This document shows, one piece after another, positions 19,026 through 23,259 of a stretch of 23,259 nucleotides of DNA. How positions within the stretch are numbered: position 1 is the stretch's first letter; every line of letters begins with the position of its first letter. Below the pieces are notes generated by a model that was not told where the DNA came from, did not search any database, and saw only the letters and a list, made by a program, of their open reading frames with translations. This stretch comes from Gracilaria caudata (lineage: Eukaryota > Rhodophyta > Florideophyceae > Gracilariales > Gracilariaceae). Position numbers and translations under genes: made by a program. The DNA is taken from the NCBI GenBank assembly GCA_030374735.1, contig JASCIV010000354.1, positions 1 to 23,259 of the forward strand. Direction: 5' to 3'.

Positions 19026-22000
19026 ATGATCCCAACGCTCCGTCAGTTCCCGATCCGATCCGCAGCGGAAGCACGTCGTGAACGGGGGGCGGAGAATCTA
19101 CGCACTGTACAAACTGTGAACGAGGTGCACGACACAGTGACAACATTGGCTCAATTGTGTTACTTTGTCAGCGACACTGCGCGCTTTTTCGGCAGACCCC
19201 AGTGTGGCCAACTGGGATTACGCACTGCTGGACGAATTTGTTAGAGTGGCCCCCATGATCAGCGAGAAGCCCAGACCCCCATCTCGGGGGGCTTGTCGCG
19301 TTCCTCATTCCTCCCAAACCCCGAGCGACCCTTTACCCGCGCTTGAATGGGGTTCTGGCGCTCCATAGCGTTTATATCCGTTCTTCCAAGCGTTTCGTAC
19401 AGCATACATGGGTGTGGACTATGAATCGTTGGCGGGGTCATTCTGGTTCACTGTGAGCGCATATGTGTGCGCGCTGCTGCCATGGGCGGTTCTTGCGGCT
19501 TCGGATTTCATCAAGAGCAGTTGGCGGTCCGTGAAGAACACACGAAGGGCGGGGTTTCGCGACCTGTTTTGGACATTTGTTCCAATGGCATGGGTGATTT
19601 TGTACAGTGTAGTTCAGGGTAAAGCGGGCGAGTACTCAGAGATGGGTTCGGCTGCAGTGGCGGCGGTTTTGGCGTTTTTAATCGGAGTACGTACGCTGTG
19701 GGGACTGTGGCAACTGCACGAGTTCCGACGGTGGGCGGAAGAATCGATTGATGCGTTAAAGGCGGTGGGCATCGAGTACTGCCTGCATGGGCTGCAGAAG
19801 AGGGAGCTGGAGAAGATGAGTAGTGCAGAGTTATCGGATGAGATTGTTGTGAACGACAAGATTGTGGAAAATCAGATCATGCATGGGGATGTTGTGTGCT
19901 ATTTGACGTTTGGAGAAATCTCGATTCTTAAAGGGGGTGAAGAGGATTTTGATATTATAAGTCCAGTGCGGACTGTGGTACGATGGAGCGCGTTTATAAT
20001 ATCTGTGTTATGGGAGGGAGTGAGAAGGTGTGTAGGGAAAGGAACGGGAAGGAGGCTAAAACAAGTTCCTGTAAAAGGAGTGGAGGTGTGGGTTCGGTGG
20101 GCATGTGCGTTTGCATCTCAAGGGCTACAGAAATGGATTAGCGAATTTGAGGTTGCGGAGGACCCGAGAGCGGCAAGGAAGGGGAAAACAAAGACGGCGA
20201 AGGAGCGGTTTATGGAGAGAGGGAGATATTTCGGAGCTGAAGTGTTAGGGTCGGGGGCTATGCATTTATGGGGTGAGGATGGAGAAGGGATGGGAATGAG
20301 TCCAATGCTATGGAAGAAGTGGGGAAAGGGATCGGGGATGGGAGATGGGCGCGTTGTGAAACAGGAGCTGTTGAGAGAAGCGATATGGAGTGGAGCATGT
20401 CTACCGTTCGGAGGGAGCCAATGGAATGAGATGTGGTCGAGAGCTGTTGGAGAGGGTGTCGGAGACGAATACTTGAGTTACAAGGGGTATGAGGCGGTGA
20501 TGAGGGAGTTTATTGAAGAGCTGCCTGTGCAATGCGCATATGTGAAAGACATGGAAAAGTTTGATGTGAACATGCTGGAATGGCTGACAATAGTACTTGC
20601 ATTGGGAAGAGGGTGCAGGAAAGACGGAAAGAAACTGGGAAAGGGGAAGGAAGAGGATGGGAGCTGGGAGTGCAAAGTGTGCGGAGATGTTGGAGATGTA
20701 ATGAGTGGTCGTAGTGATGAAGGTGTTCGTACTCTTTGTGCTCAGGTGGGGCTCGATGTGAAGAGAGGATCAGAGATTTTAATGGAGGGGGATGAATGTG
20801 ACACAACTGAGAGTGTGAGGGTGGTTAGCGGGATGCCAATAGTGAGAAATGTGATGTCACTGGCATCGGATGGAAACCGTCTTGTATCAAAAGTAGGAGA
20901 GCTGGTTGATGTATGGTTGAGCTTGGTTCACGGAGAGCAAATTAGGTTCTTGGTTGAGAAATTGAACGATGAGTGGGAAAGGATATGTTTGGGGAGCGAA
21001 ATTGACATTGAAAGAGACATGGGAAAAGGAGTGAGCGAAGGTGGGAGGTGTGAAGTTCATGAGAACTGGGACATACGAAAGGTACACAAGGAGCTAACAA
21101 AGCGTCGTTTGGAGCGTAGGGTGGCGAACAGGAACGAGCGCTACGAAATGTTGGATGGGTTTGTGACGTTTATGGGATACCGGATGGAATCAGTTCGAAG
21201 CGCGATTGGTCGGTGGGTTGAGAAGAATGAAGGAAAGATTGGGAGTGACTTGTTCAGGGGAGTGAAGGAGAGGAGTACTGAGGGGAGGAGGATTGAATTT
21301 GAGCTGAGTGAAATGATGAGGATGTGCGTGGGAGGAGAACAGGGAGTGGACACGGTGGACATGTTGAGCAGACGTGGAGTGCAGTGTCATTTGGTATGGG
21401 AAGTACAGAACTGGCTGGAGAGGAAGGTACTTGGTATAGAGAGAGAGAAGGATGGGGAAGGGAGTGAGGAAGAATGGGGAAGGGAAGAGTTAGGAATGGC
21501 GGTAGTGATGCTTTTTATTGTATCATTTCCAGGAGTAGTAGTGAATGTTCGTGAATGCGGCGAGGTTATCGAAGTGACGGAGAAGAAAGGTGAATGGTGG
21601 ATCAATGTGGGATGTGCTAACTGCGTTGATGAGCCTGATAAGTGCAGTGGGATAGGGAAGGACAGGAAGAAGATGGAGTTGGAGATAAAGGTGATGTGCG
21701 GGGTGCAAGAGATGGGAGTTGTGGTAGAGATATACGATGGGAGAGAATGCCGATTGAAGTTGGTGTGGGGAAGTGAAGAAGAATTCAAATGGGAGTGGTG
21801 GCGAGAGGCGTTTCTTGGACGTCTGGAGGGGATGAAGGAATGGCAAGAGGAGATGGGAATAAGGGGAGTGGAGGTTGAGGACGGAGTGATGAAGAGGGGA
21901 AGCGGATTGAGCATGTGGATGGAAACGATAACGAAGAGAAAGATAAGGGTATGGAGGGAATGGGGACCATTTCGGTATAGAATATGTCGACTGGAACTGG

Positions 22001-23259
22001 AAAACAAGGAGCTACTGTGGGAGCTCAAGAGTGTGGGCAGAAGACTTGCTAGATACACGGATAGGAACCGGGTGATAACTGGTATTGCATATCTTCCGAT
22101 TCAGAGAATGAAGAAGGTATGCTACAATCATGCAATGGAGGTTGTGTTGAAGAACGGATGTGTTGTGATTCGTGAGTCATTGAAGGGAGGAGTTGAATGT
22201 AAAGAGAAGGATGCGAATGAGACGGGTGAGAACGGAGAGAAGACAAGCTCAGGAAATGAGGGAAAGCATCTGGTATTACTTTCGAAGAAGTTTGAGGATG
22301 ATGAAGAACTGATGGTTTTGAAAATGGCAGCGATAGAATATAGGAACAGTGAAGCTCTTAAGAGAAGCGTGGAGATGCTATGCAGACGATATGGAGGCGA
22401 GGTGGGGATGATTGAGACTGTGCGCCTTGTGGGGGCTTACGTTGGATCGATGCTTTGTTCCAGACGTGAGGTAGTGCAAATCGAAAGAGGGAGGGAGAAG
22501 GAAGTGGAGGAAGTGATATTGGGGATAGTAGGGGAGATCATTAATGTACTAAGCGGAAGGGAAGAAGAAGTAGATGGTGTTATGGAAATACTGGGGACTT
22601 GTTTGGCGACGAATGCTGGCAAGTACGAAGAGAATGTGGGGAGTTTGTCAGAACGGCTGATGGTTTTCAACTACGGGGAAAGCAATGAAGCGCTGATGGG
22701 TGTTCAACGACTTCTTGGGTGCCTGGAAGACAGGAGGGTGAGAGAAGGAGGGGACACATGTGGGAGAGAAATGTGTCCGTGTGGAAGGTGTACAAGAAGC
22801 AGACGGAAAGAGGCAAACCGGACAAGACGAAACATTCTCGAGATGGTTTCGAATGAAGAGAAGGAGAAAGAAATGATGGAGGAGCATGGAAGGAGAGAGA
22901 AGAGAAGCAAGATTTGGAGAGGAATGTTTGTCAGGTACATTCTAAAGAAAAGAAGAACGGCGGAGCCGCCTGTTTATTCGGACTTTTCGACACCCCAGAG
23001 AAAAGGATCCATTATTGAAGATAACAAAAGTAACGCCATGGTCAACTTGGGACTCCTGTTGGTGAATGGTGCAGAAGGAGTGGATGCTGACGCAGCGAGA
23101 GCGGTGAGTCTGTATGAAAGAGCGATTGAAGAGGGAGGTGAGGTTATGGCCATGGTCAACTTGGGAGTTCTTTTGGAGAATGGTGCAGAAGAAGTGGATG
23201 CTGACGCAGCGAGAGCGGTGAGTCTGTATGAAAGAGCGATTGAAGAGGGAGGTGTGGTT
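19026..23259 (+). CDS. Giant membrane protein with C-terminal Sel1 repeats, open at right edge
   Basis: Codons from ATG 19408 to 23259 contain no stop (1284 codons) and continue beyond the window. An upstream frame from ATG 19026 joins in frame through a candidate intron at 19240-19390, adding 77 residues (TLAQLCYFVSDTARFFGR). Numbered from 19408: hydrophobic segments at about 11-33, 52-70 and 81-102; then about 1000 residues, Glu/Lys/Gly/Trp-rich, that I cannot assign, with a C-x2-C at 422-425 and Cys at 736, 739 and 746; a Cys cluster at 1118, 1123, 1125 and 1128 followed by a very basic linker; a coiled-coil-like EKEKEMMEEHGRREKRSK; and Sel1-like 38-residue repeats from about 1209. The membrane part loosely resembles PEX11, a peroxisome-dividing membrane protein (FRDLFWTFVPMAWVIL, then G-rich KAGEYSEMGSAAV). 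Sel1 repeats are protein-binding scaffolds. Function is unknown. Confidence 0.75.
19240..19390 (+). other. Candidate intron, 151 nt, in the giant gene
   Basis: It starts GTTAGA and ends with a pyrimidine-rich stretch and TTCTTCCAAG. Removal joins ATT T to CG TTT in frame, giving GRI-S-FRTAYMGVDY. It also removes the TAG at 19366-19368 that would otherwise block the downstream frame. The donor is weak, the acceptor good. Confidence 0.45.
23032..23259 (+). repeat. Sel1-like 114-bp repeats, two units visible, array continues
   Basis: Anchors GTGGATG lie at 23080 and 23194, exactly 114 bp apart. Each unit encodes GVDADAARAVSLYERAIEEG then an A-M-V-N-L-G-V-L-L helix. The DNA of the two units is almost identical, and they also match units in the pseudogene at 15.7-16.4 kb. 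Confidence 0.88.

Noticed and set aside
19026..19368. Frameshift pseudogene explanation for the two overlapping frames before 19408
   Set aside because: A single GT-AG intron at 19240-19390 joins the first frame to the giant gene without any frameshift, which is simpler.
21387..22058. Long Ser/Pro/His-rich frame on the minus strand
   Set aside because: It is the complement of the purine-rich giant gene; its Ser/Pro/Leu composition is a direct result of that bias.

Overview
The window looks like nuclear DNA of a eukaryote with a compact, intron-poor genome, most likely a red alga of the florideophyte (Chondrus-like) kind. This is an inference. It rests on long uninterrupted ORFs on both strands at about 50% GC, a mitochondrion-type MnmG/MTO1 with an Arg-rich presequence, Golgi-type membrane glycosyltransferase and sulfotransferase genes (the kind of repertoire used for sulfated galactan walls), and a few short candidate introns. 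No rRNA, tRNA, CRISPR array, insertion sequence or phage gene was found.

Layout. 1-2 kb: one small orphan gene (253-882), then a gene-free stretch. 2.0-5.4 kb: a large multidomain Golgi glycosyltransferase on the minus strand. 6.4-10.1 kb: two confident metabolic genes on the plus strand, mnmG/MTO1 and aspartate aminotransferase. 10.3-11.4 kb: a membrane-anchored sulfotransferase on the minus strand, convergent with the aminotransferase and preceded by a TATAAATA box. 12.35-15.26 kb: a plus-strand locus with DPF/NPF-type motifs, two RRM-like domains, a charged coiled-coil-like segment and a helical C-terminal segment. It is broken by in-frame stops and frame changes, so it is a decaying gene or an unusually fragmented one. 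15.41-16.54 kb: a clear pseudogene of a Sel1-repeat protein. 16.84-18.0 kb: an orphan minus-strand gene that may have a 14-nt first coding exon. 18.4-19.02 kb: a possible spliced or decaying minus-strand gene. 19.03 kb to the right edge: a giant plus-strand gene, still open at the window end.

The most interesting system is the giant gene and its broken relative. A frame starting at 19408 stays open for 1284 codons to the window edge. A candidate 151-nt intron adds an upstream exon. The protein begins with a multi-spanning membrane region vaguely like peroxisomal PEX11, continues through about 1000 residues I cannot assign, and reaches a Cys cluster plus basic linker followed by 38-residue Sel1-like repeats encoded by nearly identical 114-bp DNA repeats. 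The same linker and repeats occur at 15.4-16.5 kb with one nonsense change, two 1-nt deletions and a 14-nt tandem duplication, so these genes look like a dispersed, birth-and-death family.

The glycosyltransferase and sulfotransferase plausibly act in the same secretory pathway. The other genes show no functional link, as is normal for neighbours in a eukaryotic genome.
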